Notes: generated by a model not told the origin, from the sequence alone. Shown: positions 1-13,130, numbered from the stretch's first letter. The stretch: DNA of 64,000 nt from Xenopus tropicalis (GCF_000004195.4 NC_030678.2:34763701-34827700); one strand, 5' to 3'. Program-made: numbers and translations.

Positions 1-1335
1 GTTGAATGAAGCGAATTGATCTTTGCTTTGCCAAAATGCTCAAGGGTATATGATGAACACCCTTTGCAGGTTTGGCAAGTGAGCTGGGCAAGACAGCTAT
101 TAAGGAGAATTATCTGAGCCATACGGGTTTTAACACTGCCATGACTATAGGAGGGGCACTAGGCGGAGGCCTATGATATCACAAATCTCAAGTGTCTAAT
201 CTGCAGGAATTCATTACTATGCTATCCTTTGCTATTTGTCTGTTACTCATATTCTTAAAGGTATCAGTAATTCAGAACTACTTAACATAAGTCAATGCCA
301 TCTTACATTCTGCATGTAGTGTAGATGTTCTGCAACAGAGTGGCTGGCTGGAACTAGTCTGAAGGCCAGTCAGGGTGATATTTGGGGTGAATTTTTATTT
401 GCAGAGACTCGTGTAACTGTAGCAGTGTAGCTATGTAGCTATAAATGTGGGAACCTGAACCCAAGAATACTGAATGCGTTGGGTTGATATTTCAGTATAC
501 AACACATTTGTGGGCCAGCATATAATAAAATGATGATGTCATAAAAAGTCAAACTAGCCAATGGGCTTACAGTTTGACAGCCCTGAAGTAGGGAATCCAA
601 CTTTTCATCTACCAACCACTACCACCACCCCCGAAAGAGAACTACGATTTCCAATGGTTACCAGGTAAAATATCCATTTTAATTGCTCATCTTATCAATA
701 GCAGTTAATATTAACTGGGCTCTAGCTTCTCCAGTTGCCAGGAAGAATGTCATTATTGCATTCTGAATATGTCTTTTATTATTTAAAAAGGAAAGTGTAT
801 TACCAGACTGTGAATTCACCATCTCATTATCCAGCGGAGAAAACTCTTCCTTATCAGATTCCATATATTAGAATTGGATGAAACGTGTTTATTTAACATC
901 CATCGAATAACAAATAGAGATAGAGATTCTTTCTGTAGGGATAAAAAAAGGAAATATTTGAGCAAAACCTTTCTTATTTCATTCATTTTACAAAAAGCCA
1001 TACCCTTCAGCGTGTGGCCTAATGGTGCTGGTTTGGTGTATATGTTTAACAACTACAGTATAACCAATAGCAAAGTCCCACTGGTTCTCCTGGTGGGTCT
1101 CAACCTAGAAGAATACCAATCAGACTATCCTTGCTTCCACTATGGGCCTATATTAAAACCTGTACCATTTGACACTCACCGTTTTCCACTTAGACTCCAC
1201 CATGGTGTTTTAAATAAGTGATTCCTTATGTCATTCCAATAAGAAATGTGAGAAAAGGGTCAGTTTTAGTGTTCATCTTACAATTTAAATCCTAAATATG
1301 TCCATTTTTGAGGACAATATCAATGGATCTTAGTT
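1..1335. other. Intergenic or intronic sequence, no gene seen
   Basis: AT-rich single-copy-looking DNA. The short open frames here (up to 115 codons) have no recognisable domain, no conserved-looking composition and no convincing splice context. I see no RNA gene or complete mobile element. Confidence 0.5.
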
Positions 1336-1396
1336 ATTTACAAAGGTATGGAGATCCAAATAATGACAGGTCCCATTCCTGTATAGTCAAAATATT
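1336..1396 (-). repeat. Remnant of the mariner-type CAGGTATRGGACC miniature element
   Basis: The stretch AAGGTATGGAGATCCAAAT followed by ACAGGTCCCATTCCTGTA matches the right-hand end of the better preserved copy at 57469-57762. Only one end is left, with an internal deletion. Confidence 0.55.
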
Positions 1397-3662
1397 CCAC
1401 TGAGCTTAGAAACAGACATTTTTACAAAATGTATTTTGTAAATTAGGTGTTAATCAACACATCTGATTGATTATTAACCAAATCTACATATAGTCAGACA
1501 AATAGAAGTTGAAGAATGTTTTTGATGATATTTAATAAGAACGTTTTATAATTGATTCCAGAAAACCTTGTATCTAGAGCCCATTCTTTAGCCCATCATG
1601 CACGCAGTATGCAGGAATGTAAAACTGGGACATACAGATATATCACATAAATTTAATTCACCCTATTCATCCTTCTGCTTTAATATACAGAGTTTGGTTC
1701 CAAGATTGCACATAAAGGTTATGTTTCACCATATTAGTAAGCCAAATATATCCCTTCTTGGTCCAAGCAATGTATAGCACACCTGCCCAATCTATGGACA
1801 TGCCCACAAGAAGAAGTAGAAGTTGAGGCTTGTTTATCAAAACTGGGCAAATTTGGACCTGGGAATTAACCCATAGCAACCCATGTGCAGTTGGACTAAT
1901 GAAAGCTGGTTACCCTTGCGTATTGCCCAGGTGCAAATTTGCCTACTGTAGATAAATAAGCCCCAATACTATGTCCTTAAATGTGCTGTTCTATACCTGG
2001 GACATCTGACTTGGCATTACCATATAGAACTGAATAATACAGAAAGAGCACTTACAAAGGGTAACCCATTTATCGGAGCCACTGATTACAGGGAGGGGTA
2101 CTTTTGTGCAATCCTATATTATTATAATAATAATAATTATATATGTATATTATATATACTTATTCCCTGGTTGCATGGGGCATTACACATACTATTGATC
2201 TTTTTGGATGTTTACTATCATTGCTTTAAATATTAGGGTTTTAATAAAAGGTGCAAAGTTGGCTACCAGTCTAGTCACCTATACCATTATTCAGCAGGTA
2301 GTGTTCACTAGACAGAACAATAATAAAGAACTCTCCCAAAACTTGGGCATATACAGGCAGATTTCAGCTGCCATCCGATTCTGCAGCTTATCTGCCCAGA
2401 TATGGTCACCCCCAACTGCCATACCTAATTGATATCAGGCCTAAAATTGGGCAGATCTAAATTGGGCAGGTTTGATTTTCCATCGGCCCTCAGTCTGACG
2501 GCACCTATGCCTGCCATTGTAATTCTATCAAATTAGCCTGATATCGCCCACCTTTAGGTGGGCATATTTGGAGAAGATCTGCTCGTCAAACAAGCAGATC
2601 TTACTGTGTATGGCCACCTCTCCAACCTGTGCACAAATCACTTATTTTATGATGCCATTGCTGACTTTAAGCACCCTCTCTGCTTTTTGTTTTTTTTCAT
2701 AGTAACTTCATAGGATCTGTGGCCTCTAAGGATTGTAGAGTATAGAGAATATGGAGGTTGTGCATGCAGACAGATACTTGCTTTTAATCTACATGTGCAA
2801 ATGGTGGGGGAGCTAGAAAAAAATGCTCTAAGAGTTAGTAACTAACAGTTCCACAGTTTTCCTAGGTTTGGATAATTCTGTTATTTGTATATAGAGAGAT
2901 ATAAAATCCAGTATGACAATATTGCTGATCTGTACACACCTTTTGGCCATATGTAAAGGCAGGAGGTTACTATGTTTTATGCCATAGGGTGTATGTACAG
3001 TACTAAACATGGATCAGGCAGATTGGGAAATGTAACTCATTTGATTGTATAAATTGCTGTAGGAATACTGGTGCTTATGAATTTTAATCATATTATTCTC
3101 ATATGTAGCAGAGCAAATTTAGTGCAAACTAAAATTTAGTGCAAATAATTTTCAGCACCAGTAATAAAAATGAGATGTTTTATACAACTTATAATTGTTA
3201 ATAATTTAGTGAATAGAACAACAGCTGTATTAAAATCATTAATTTTTTTTACAAAACACCAGCAAGTTACACATCACTTTACAGTAATTTATAGCTTGCA
3301 GGGGCCTTATAACAATTTAACAAACAAAGTTATAGAATAAAAAATAGGAGGAATAATTTATCATGCACATAGCAATGGACACAAGTGCTAGAGCATTAAG
3401 GCTTGTGACACCCCAAGCTGTTTCTCTGTTTCAATGTTTCAATGCAGGCTGAGAAACAGCCCCTTTTCTGTGTCTGCACCCCGAGGCATGAAGAAAATAC
3501 ATACTTATGTGTCTTGGTGCTGAAATCCACTCCACATGTCTGCACCCAGGCCAATGCAGTGCCTCTGGGTGCAGACTCAGGAGAGTGGGGACCCTGTGGA
3601 GGGGCTGTTTCTCATTCTGCACTTATATGCAGGCCAAGTAACAGCCCAATATGGCAGAAGCC
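1397..3662. other. No gene; AT-rich simple sequence and one element end
   Basis: An AT/AAT-rich low-complexity tract lies at about 2119-2160. The segment from about 2440 to 2620 ends in GTGTATGGCCACCT, the right end of the TTAA-type element family that is complete at 3663-4120; its left end is not clear. Nothing here looks coding. Confidence 0.45.
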
Positions 3663-4120
3663 TTAAGGTGGCCATACACGAGGCGATTTCGCTCGTTGTG
3701 CGATGAACGATTATATCGACAAACGATCGTATGGCGATCGAGTTCCCATACGATATGCCATCCACGGGCAACGATAATTCGGGAAAGATTTTGTCGCATC
3801 ATTATCGTAAAATACCTACGATCGTACATCTACGTACGATCGATGTCGTTGACTTCTGCTGCTGGCAATCGTGACATGCGCAGAGAACAATCGTTGAAAG
3901 ACAAATGTCTGACACTCACACCAACTGGCAGATTTTATCGTTAAACGACCAAAATTTTTAAACCTGGCCGATCGATTTTGGGGACGATAATGTCGGCTCG
4001 TTTAGTGGGCCGACGATCGTTCGTACACCACCAACTATACGATAACTTAACGATAGCATCGGATCGTTCGGGAATCGGTCGTTTGTAAGTAAAAAATCGG
4101 TCCGTGTATGGCCACCTTTA
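3663..4120. mobile_element. TTAA-type miniature inverted-repeat element, long copy
   Basis: The left end TTAAGGTGGCCATACACG is mirrored by the right end CGTGTATGGCCACCTTTA. The 458-bp interior is unusually CpG-rich for this window, with many CGATCG and TACGATCG strings that can fold on themselves. The TTAA at the left and TTTA at the right suggest a piggyBac-like target. Short open frames across it (for example 3651-3944) are by-products of its composition. Related copies lie at 8936, 17971 and 39715. Confidence 0.75.
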
Positions 4121-6443
4121 GATGAGGAAGTTAGTGCTCAGTCTGGGGCAAAAATGTGCTGTGGCACATCTGCCATCAGGTGCATGGTATAAAGCACAGC
4201 AATGTGGGGGCAGAGGCCATAGGCAGGCAATAAATATTCAAAAAATAGCATGATGCTGAACTTGGGCATGAACACAAATCATCTCTTCTGTATTAGATGA
4301 ATACATTAGATTTATAATATATAAATACTGTTTATCCTGATCAGTAACAGAGTTTGGTGTCACTTTAGCCTAGTGAGGTACAATGTGTAGCTCCCAGCAG
4401 TTGTTAATTCCCATGTTGTACTGCAGCTGAGTGTACACAGAGCTCATGTACACATAAACCAGTCTCCATCACTCCTCATCTTTGTACATATGAGTTCTAA
4501 GATCTTGAAGGAAATGGGGGGATCAATATCAATTGCTAATAACCAATTAGAAATGAACCTTGATCATTCTAGGCTAATGAATTTGGGTTACTGTAATTCT
4601 AGAGTCTTCAGTTCAGTGACTAAGGAAGATCAAGTAATTTGTTTTAATATTTCATATTTGGTCTCCTTTAAAAGTTGCCATAGCCCTCTGCAAACTAGAT
4701 GGTATGTATGGAAGGCTGTAGGCTGCGCATATATCCTCACCCTCGTGATTAAGTAGTAAGGAGGGGCCTAGGTGGCAATTGTCATTATAAAGGGCTTAGA
4801 AATGAACAGAGTGCTGCACAATAAATTCAGGCATTAATTCATGTCACCCAGTGTCAATAATTTGTCACTTCTTTGTCTGTAATTATAGTTAACAAGCCAT
4901 TGGATAATACAAATAATTATGGGGATTCCTTATGTAAAGTATCTGATGGAGATAAATTCGCTCAGCAAAATTGACTAGCGCTATATTTTTGGGCTGTAGC
5001 TGGGGTTCTAGCTTACATTTAACATCATTTCCTTTTCAGACCTCATGTGGCAGGGTTTTTTTTTTTAGAGACAGCACTGATTATTCATAAGATACAATTT
5101 ATAATTAAATACATTATCCAAAAATTATAAGAAGGCCATCTCCCATAAATTCCATAAGCAAATAGTTCTAATTTAAAATGTAATAACATTCTAATAAATT
5201 GATTTCCCTTTTCTCTCTAATAATTAAACAGTAGCTTGTACTTTATGGTAACTAAGCTTTTGGTGGCAAAACAATCCTGTTGGGTTTATTTCATGCAGTG
5301 AGCTGCAAAATGACAATTGACAGGATAACTGAACTAGGCATCACCTGTATGTACATTAATATTTATCAGATGCAAAGAGCTGAGATGCAAAAGTTTGATT
5401 TCCCCTCCAATTCTATTAGTTCGCCCTCATCTTTCCATACTACTAAATAGTAAGTCATCTGTCATGATTTAATCACGAACCACCAGTACATTTTCTTGTT
5501 AGATGAATAATGGGCATATTAATTAATTTGTGAAATTAGAGCCCACCACAGAAAAATTCACCTACTCTCTATTAATTCCTTTAGGTGAAAACTAACTTTC
5601 ACCAATTGAAAAATACGCTTCTACAAACCCCATGGGAATGAATAGAAAGTGGGTGAATTCTGCTCCTATGTTAGGGGAAGATGTCAGAAAGACAATGAAC
5701 TATGAAGTTGTCGTTTATAGTGGGGAATATTCCCTCAGACTGGCCCAACCAGGATACCAGGAAAATTCCCAGTGGGCCCAGGTGTTAGTGGATCTCCTAC
5801 TCCTAACAATTTCATTATCATTCCCTATACCTGTATGGGGCCAAAGTGGAGTTCAACGAGGAAAAATAGTTTGAAAAGTGGGTCCATAGTCCATAGTCCA
5901 AAAATGTTTCTGCATTTGCACATAAAATGTTGCTAGTGGACCAGTTTGAGACCAGTAGGCTAGATATTACCCTTAGGGTTGTCATCTTTTCTGGAAAAAA
6001 AATATAATCCTTCCTATAGTTTTATCTGTTTCCTATAAAAACATTGGCATCAATCATCATGTTAACCAGCCAGGCCGGTAAAATACTGGCCAGGTGGCAA
6101 CTCTAACTTCCTTCCACAGATATACACTTTCCTATAGCTTAGCCAGAAGGCTTTGTATAGAATCATAGTTGTAATATCATTTAGCCTTTAAACATATTAT
6201 ATGCAGAACAATGGTCTATCACTAGCCTTAAGCTTAAACATGTGTCCCTGGTGACTATGGTATTTGTTATATCAGAGATATAGCTGTCTATAATCCACTA
6301 TGTAAATGTCTTCCTTATAGCATTAAAACAGCCCTTAAAATCACAAGTACTCTCTTTCCCCTGTACAATAGTTCAACCAGGAATAAATTAGACTTATCTT
6401 ACAGGTGGATTTGTATGGGAGTTAAATTCTGGAAAGTACCAAT
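4121..6443. other. No gene seen; one short dispersed repeat
   Basis: Around 5555-5655 a segment containing AAAATTCACC and, further on, GGGTGAATTC resembles the repeat at 13005-13130, so it is probably a miniature element. The rest is unclassified AT-rich sequence. Confidence 0.4.

Positions 6444-6487
<44 letters not shown>
6444..6487. repeat. (GT)n(AT)n microsatellite
   Basis: Six GT units run directly into about sixteen uninterrupted AT units. Confidence 0.95.
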
Positions 6488-6489
<2 letters not shown>

Positions 6490-6646
6490 ATATAATGAAT
6501 CCTTATTGGAGGTAAAACATTTCCATTGGATTAAATCAATGTTTAAATGATTTTTTCAGAAGACTTAAGCTATGATGATCTAAATTACAGAAAGACCCCT
6601 TATCCAGAAAATCCTGAGCATTATGGATAACAGGTCCATACCTGTA
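6488..6646 (-). mobile_element. Mariner-type miniature element, partial
   Basis: The segment ends in GGTCCATACCTGTA and contains TTATCCAGAAAAT, matching the end of the family complete at 57469. The other end is lost into the adjoining AT repeat. Confidence 0.65.
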
Positions 6647-6901
6647 GTACTTCCCTTGTTCAGTAGCTTATTTAGAGGATAAGTTCTTGGGACATGACTT
6701 TAACTTTGCAAAACTTTTTGAACTAAATATAGTTACTTGTTGTGACTACTATATGGCGGTATGAAAAATGACTTGTCCTTTATTAATACCCTGTATAATA
6801 ATATCATATCCATAAACAAGATAAAATTAATTATGAAAGAAATTATAGGGAAATGTCAAACCCCCCAAAAAATTCCTTTTCCCCTCTTTTCTCTCACTTA
6901 C

Positions 6902-7250
6902 CTGCGAGTGGTGCCTTGTGCCCTGCAAGGTCTGTTTCCTGCCGTGTAAATGAAAGGGATGTAGCAGATCGATAGGAACGTATGAACTGTTGTGTCCCAC
7001 TTGGAAGTGTCATGCAGGCAGCGTTGAGCAGAGGCATTAAATAGACGAGCGAGGGATAGCTTTCTTTGGCTGCCACGGATGAGTTGGAAAATGCTGGTGG
7101 AAGATGGAAGTCGTTTCTCCTTACTTTGCTACTGAAGCAAATCAGCGTGCTGCTGCTGCACACCTAGGCATTGGCTCCTGTCAGAGGTGGAAAGGATTCA
7201 GAGTGAAACAAACACGAGAGTAGTGAAACAGATCTGTGATTACATCAGTT
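6902..7250 (-). other. Possible minus-strand 5' exon with splice donor
   Basis: Read on the minus strand, this 350-bp stretch is less AT-rich and lacks the look of the local repeats. It ends in CTCGCAG followed by GTAAGTGAG, a consensus-quality 5' splice site at 6902/6901. An 89-codon open frame (7163 down to 6894) crosses the stretch but runs through the donor and resembles no family I recognise, so any exon would most likely be 5' untranslated. A TATTTAATGCC string lies within it. No partner exon is identified further left on the minus strand. The alternative is chance resemblance to a donor. Confidence 0.3.
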
Positions 7251-8530
7251 GAAATAAGGCAGGCAGCTGGCTGAGCCAGCCAATTATTATATCAGCTCCA
7301 CTTTGCCTCCAGCAAATCTGCATGTAGTAAGAAAAAAACTCAACAAGTGATTAAGCTATGGGTTTTTTTTCTTTTACCTGTCATGCAGTTAAAGAGAGAG
7401 AATGAAAAGGAGACTTGCAGTTATCAATATCAGCCATGCCCCAAAACCTCGCTCACTTTGCACCTTGCACTCTCCCAGGGGTGCAGCTTTTGGGGCTCAT
7501 TTATAAACAGTGGGCACATTCACAACCTTTTCAACAAATTCACTGGTATAAACCCTGTCCCTGGAACATAAGTTTCAGAGTTCTTTATCCTCTAGAACAG
7601 CGCTGTCTGCAATTTCCACAAAATAGGCCGAAAAGCCAAGGGATGAGGGACTCATATAGATGTCTGTTGATACTTTAATAGCCTTGGGGTTATAACTACT
7701 AATTGTAGAAGACCATATAAAGGAACAAGTCTATTAAATCTTTACGGCATATCATTATGTGCAACAGACTAAACCGGTGGAACAAATCCTAAACACGTAT
7801 GGTCAGACACCTATAGTACTCCATGGACTATACAAGCTGACAGGCATCATATCAGTGCCAAAAAGCATAACACCAACATCAGGTTCAGAGATTAGATTTT
7901 TAAAATAATAGTGAAATGGAATGAAAGGGCTATGGTTTTTAGAATGTTAGACAGGTAGGTAAGGAGATGGATAAAGTTGAGATAGATAGATAACTGTAGA
8001 TAGATAGATGATAGATAAATAATTATCCCCCTACTGTATGAGCGATACTAAAGGATCACAGTTTTGTTTTCTTTACACATGTTGCATTTCTTGGCTACTT
8101 TACTAGGACTCCTGTTATTTGAGGAGATTTCTTGGTACAATTATTTCAGGGATCAGTTCCCCTCCATTAGTATTTTCCACCTACTTATATTGCCTATGAC
8201 GTAGTCTCCTTTCTGTTATACGGTACCTCTCTTGCTGAAGTTAACTGATTAGAGGGTTGCAAGAATTTCTTCAGCATTTAGAATTATTTTAATATTAATA
8301 ACTAATGCTTAATTACATTTCAGAGGTTGTATTTGTAAATATGGGCAGGAAAAGCCGGTGGCCTGGGAGCCTTCCTGCAGCTTGGGGAAGTAATACTGAA
8401 CCATGCACATTTGGTTGGTATTTGATAGCTCATCTTATCAAGCTGTGTGTTCTTCTAAAATCAATAACAGCATTATATATAGCTAATGACCGCAATATAA
8501 CATGTTAGTATATTACATGGCGTGCAGAGG
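7251..8530. other. No gene; GATA simple repeat
   Basis: A broken GATA/GATAA microsatellite lies at about 7984-8022. The remaining sequence is unclassified; short open frames show no domain. Confidence 0.5.
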
Positions 8531-8796
8531 TGGTATAGGACCTGTTATCCAGAATGCTGGGGACCTAGGGTTTTTTTGAATAAGGGATCTTATCTCCTTA
8601 ACTTAAATCTACTGAAAAATCATTTAAACATGGATTAAATCCAATAGGATTGCTTTGCTTCCAATGAGGATTAATTATATCTTAGTTACCATCAAGTACA
8701 AGGTACTGTTTTATTATTACAGTGAAAAAAGCAATCTTTTACTTGGGGAAATTTGGAGTTTTCTGGGTAACCAGTTTTTCAGATAACAGGTCTCCT
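8531..8796 (+). mobile_element. Mariner-type miniature element
   Basis: Left end GGTATAGGACCTGTTATCCA and right-hand CAGATAACAGGTCTCCT form imperfect inverted repeats. The interior includes CCAATAGGATTGCTTTG and a CAAGGTACTGTTTTATTAT core shared with the copies at 11257, 18760, 41444 and, inverted, 57469. Confidence 0.75.
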
Positions 8797-8935
8797 CAAA
8801 TTGAATCTGACCTATATGTTTTCACCCGATAAAGAATAAAATAATGTTTTCTCGTGGAATTAAATCTGGCCCAATGTGTCTGTTAGATGTCTAGTTTTAC
8901 TCTAATCCAAATAATGGTCATTTCTATCTGTCATA

Positions 8936-9254
8936 TGCTGGCCATACAAGTTAAGATTCTTAAAAGATCTTTTCGTTATCGTAGGACCAAGCTTATCCTG
9001 AAACGGTCATTTCAAAGTCCGATTTGCCATCAACAAAAATGACCATTTTAAGAGGTACTGCCTAGTTGAATTTGAAAAACTACCTGCTTGTTCCCGCAAA
9101 CAACTGGACAATGGGCAAATTTCATTGCTAACAATCACAATTTTCAAATCTGCCCAATCAATTTTCTGACCAATGTCGGATGAAAGATCGCTGGATGTAC
9201 GATGATATTGGTCGTTATGGTAGGAAAAATTGTTACGTGTATGGCCAGCTTTAA
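8936..9254 (+). mobile_element. TTAA-type miniature element
   Basis: Left end GCTGGCCATACAAG and right end GTGTATGGCCAGCTTTAA form inverted repeats. TTAA is present at the right edge (9251-9254) and lost at the left. Confidence 0.7.
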
Positions 9255-9499
9255 TGTAATTGTTAGAGAAGTGACAAATAAACATTGGAACCTACACAAA
9301 GCTGGCACTTATCTGCAGAATGTTACTGGTGTTCCCAAAAATGTCACCTAGACAGGACGGGACTCTTATAAAAGAAGAAAAGGCATTTTGGCATTTTACT
9401 GCCAATAGATTCGCCACATTAGTGCCACCTAAATTGCTATATTTATTCTGCAAAAAGCATTACCATACCTGAGTAATCAGCCCTAGAAGCTCTCTCCAT

Positions 9500-9794
9500 T
9501 TGTTTAAGATAGCAGCTGCCATTTTAGCTCAGTTTCAGTAGCTACAGCTTTAGCTGTTGGTCACACATTCTGATGGGTGGGGCGGTGAATTCTTATGGGA
9601 GGGAGGAGCAGGAGAAGGGAGAGAGGAGAGAGCTGTGCAGACTCTGGAATGAAGGATGTTTCTGAGAAAGACACCCCAACAACATGTTTACAAAAAGAGA
9701 AATTCAGTGCAGCGTTTCTGTGAGTGCTTATGGCTGTATTTACATAGACCTTTCTGATAAAGCTTACTTAGTTTTACCTTTCCTTCTCCTTTAA
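9500..9794 (-). mobile_element. T2/Kolobok-type TTAA miniature element, one end missing
   Basis: The right end, TTTCCTTCTCCTTTAA after a TTAGTTTTACC string, is the reverse complement of the start of the complete copy at 46789-47226. The shared CATAGACCTTTCTGATAAAG block confirms the relation. The opposite terminus is not found. Confidence 0.65.
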
Positions 9795-10614
9795 TAATAA
9801 ATAAGCTACTGGTACAAAAGGTATAAAGCAACAGATCAGAAACTAAATGCTGTGACCCTTAAAGAAGAACAAAAGGTTGCTGTACAAGATCTTTCCCAAA
9901 CGTTAATGAGATGGCCCTTTTCTGAAATGCTTTATTAGAACTTAAAAAAATCGGTTTCAGCCACTTCTACTTAATATCTGAAGTTTGTGGCCGCCACCTT
10001 TATTCATTTCCCCTCTCCACTTTTCACAAACTGCTGGCATAGCGACTTCGCTTTACAGTGAGGAAAGGGGAATGTATTGCGCACAGACAGGTCTCAAAGA
10101 GGACTTCATTCCACATACATGCCCCTTGATCTCTAGTATTTTGTAATGGAGAGGAAGTTTGTGTTTTTCTAACATATTGTTAATATTTTATTCACTTTCT
10201 GGATTACACAGACCTGACATTTCCATGGAAGGCACGCTGATAGCCTGTAATTGCTATGGTAATGGGCTTTTCACTGAGCTGGATTTGTATTTGGACTTTC
10301 ATTCTCTTTTAAGAACATCCAACACTGAACTAAAAATTTTAAATTTCACATAGCAAAGATATTTGATCTAAAATGACATATTAAATAAAATATGGTATTC
10401 ATAGACTGGAATGTTCTACTTTGGACATATCACAAAATAGATTTTATGGATTTCTAAAACACCATAAAGAGTCATAAAAGGAAAAAGTTGTGAATACTTG
10501 GCCTTTATACAAATGTACAATATACAAGTATGTAGTATGTATGAGTATCAGCAGCTAGTAAATGTAATAAAAAAGGGTTTTAATATTTCTGTGTTACTCT
10601 ACATCCCAAAGAGC
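9795..10614. other. No gene seen
   Basis: Unclassified AT-rich sequence. A mildly GC-richer patch at about 9985-10080 has no open frame or splice pair I can support. Confidence 0.45.
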
Positions 10615-11140
10615 TTAAAGGGATACTGTCATGATTTTTCTTATATACTTTTTATTTCTTAATTACACTGTTTACATAGCAAATAATTAACTCTACTATT
10701 TAAAATTTTGTTCTTGAACCAATAAATATATATTTTTAGCTGTAATATTGGTGTGTAGGCGCCATCTCAGTGCATTGTGCCTGAGTCTGAGCTTTCAGAA
10801 GGAGCCAGCGCTGCACATTAGAGCTGCTTTCAGGTAACCTATTGTTTCTCCTACTCCCATGTACCTGGAGGAGTCCCAAGCCGGACTTGGATTTCTTACT
10901 ATTGAGTGCTATTCTGATATCTACTGGGAGCTGCTATCTTGCTCCCTTCCCATTGTTCTGCTGATTGGCCCCTGGGAGGGGGGGATGATATCACTCCAAC
11001 TTGCAGCGCAGCAGTAAAGTGTGACTGAAGTTTATCAAAGCACATTATTTTTTATTTTTCAAATAAACAGTGAGATACCTATCACTATATCAATAGGCAT
11101 CTTTATTTTTCCTCAGATGGGAAATTTCAGTAACCTTTCT
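10615..11140 (+). mobile_element. TTAAAGGGATACTGTCATG element (T2/Kolobok-like), right edge uncertain
   Basis: It begins TTAAAGGGATACTGTCATG, which fits the TTAA target plus AAAGG terminus of T2-type elements. The interior runs through a GC-richer core. I could not find a matching right end, so the right edge is a guess. Confidence 0.5.
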
Positions 11141-11256
11141 TACTTGCTGAAAAGCCACATAATCCTTTCTTAAAATGCACCAAATGCACCAAACCCAGGC
11201 TTAGGCCCAAATTCAGCTAAATTCAAGCATTTGTTTTAGAGGATTCAAATACGTAT

Positions 11257-11570
11257 ACAGGTATAGGACCCATTATCCAGAATGCTTAGGATAAGGGATC
11301 TTTCTGTAATTCGGATATTCTACCTAAAGATTGCTAAAAACATTATTTAAACAGTAATTAAACCCAATAGGATTGTTTTGCCTCCAATAACAATTAATTA
11401 TATCTCAGTTGGGATCAAGTACAAGGTACTGTTTTATTGTTACAGAGAAAAAGGAAATCACTTTTAAAAATGTGAATTATTTGATTAAAATTGAGTCTAT
11501 GGGAGATGGCCTTTCCGTAATTTGGAACTTTCTGGATAATGGGTTTCTGGATAAGGGGTCCGATACCTGT
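11257..11570 (+). mobile_element. Mariner-type miniature element, both ends present
   Basis: The ends are CAGGTATAGGACCCATTATC and GGGGTCCGATACCTG, flanked on both sides by TA. The CAGG...CCTG termini beside TA fit a Tc1/mariner-mobilised non-autonomous element. No coding capacity. Confidence 0.85.
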
Positions 11571-12343
11571 ATTTAAAAATCAAGTTTGTGTTTCTTGTCA
11601 ATTCAAGACAAAACTTAAAAAAATAAACACAAATATGATGTGCATGTATTTTCTGAAACCGTGAATATTCAGGATTTATTACAGAAAAACTCAGCAAGTA
11701 AAAGCTGGGGAGTTTCTATAGAAGCCATTGTAAATTGTCTCTTATTAAAACATCATTGAAAATGAATGCAACAATGTGATTCTTGCTTGTGGGGGAGTTT
11801 TGTTTTTTTTTTTAGTGAAAAAATATAACCACGAATATTATGTTGCTTTTTTTTCCTAAAATAAAGTATAAAATAAAGTAGTGCTCAAGGCAAAAAAATT
11901 CTGCACGTTTTGTCATGTTTTTTTTACCTTAAAATTTGATAAATATGCCCCAGGGTATCAATTTGTGAAAATTTGATTGATTGATTTTGTTCAATTTAAA
12001 CCATGAAAAAATACTCAAATGCAGCAAATTCTACTCATCGTTTTCAGTAAGTCTATAACCTCTCAACAAATGTCAAAGTATGGAATTGACTTGTACATAT
12101 GCTCGCAAACTTGTAGATGCTAGAGCTTTACATTCTAACATTTTGCCCTCAGTGAATATGGAACACTTCAGTTTTGGAAACCCTAATTAGAATTTGTGAG
12201 TTTAAGTGCAAAAAATCGATATGAGAGAATAAGTCAACCCATTCAGGTAAACTAAATCTGAACTCAGATGTGTCGTGTGTCATGTGACTTTGTGTAAACA
12301 CCCAGCCTTTCTTTAAACCTGAAATCTTCCATATCTTTTAGAA
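11571..12343. other. No gene; poly-T-rich intergenic DNA
   Basis: Homopolymer T and A runs near 11800-11960 and a TTGATAAATATGCCCC string (11936-11951) typical of a miniature-element end. Its partner end is not identified. Confidence 0.4.
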
Positions 12344-12650
12344 CAGGGATCCCCAACCTTTCTTACTTGTGAGCCACAGTCAAACGTAAAAAGACTTGGA
12401 GAGGAACACAAGCAGCATAAAAGTTCATGGAGGAGCCAAATAAGGGCTGTGATTGGCTATTAGGGGCCTCTATGCACCCTATCAGCTTACAGGGGGCTTT
12501 ATTTGGTAGTAAATCTTGTTTTTATTCAACCAAAACTTGCCCCCAAGTCAGGAATTCAAAAATAACTACCTGGTTTGGGGGCAGTGGGAGCAACATCCAA
12601 GGGGTTGGGGAGCAACATGTTGCCCCAGAGCTACTGGTTGGGGATCACTG
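12344..12650 (+). mobile_element. hAT-type miniature element with exact 8-bp duplication
   Basis: Terminal inverted repeats CAGGGATCCCCAACC and GGTTGGGGATCACTG bound a 307-bp element. The flanks TTTTAGAA at 12336-12343 and 12651-12658 are an exact 8-bp target-site duplication, the hallmark of hAT insertion. The 88- and 116-codon frames across it are not genes. A second copy, in the opposite orientation, lies at 40211. Confidence 0.92.
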
Positions 12651-13004
12651 TTTTAGAAGCTTTGTCACAGTTATCTGGACATTATTTCATTAAGGTTCCT
12701 TACTTTATTTTGAACACTGCTAAGCAAAGAATAGCCCTCTCCTTCTTCTATATATCTTTAAATGCAGGCCAATATCTATCTGGCATTTGCTGCTGCTGTT
12801 CAGGATTGAGTGCTGCAACTACGTTCATTATCCATAAGTACTTATGTACTGCAATTTTTTCCCTTCAAGGATTAGTACCATTAAATGTGTTCCAGCTAAT
12901 GCTTCCACCTATGTTCAACCAGTAATCATTATACTTATTTTATTATATGACTTTTCATGTATCTCACATATGTAGCCTGCACATATGCAGATTTATCAAA
13001 ATGC

Positions 13005-13130
13005 GAGTTTAGAGCTTAATACACAATATGAGAATTTTAGAAGCGTTTTTATCAATGGGTGAAAGTTAGAACTCACCATTTTACAAATATGCTTCTAAAA
13101 ATTGCATAGGAATGAACAGAACGTGGGTGA
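13005..13130. repeat. Short dispersed repeat (TAGAAGCGTTTTTATCAATGG type)
   Basis: It contains TTTTAGAAGCGTTTTTATC and a near-mirror AAATATGCTTCTAAAA, and ends GAATGAACAGAACGTGGGTG. This resembles 5555-5655, so it is probably a miniature element. Confidence 0.5.
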
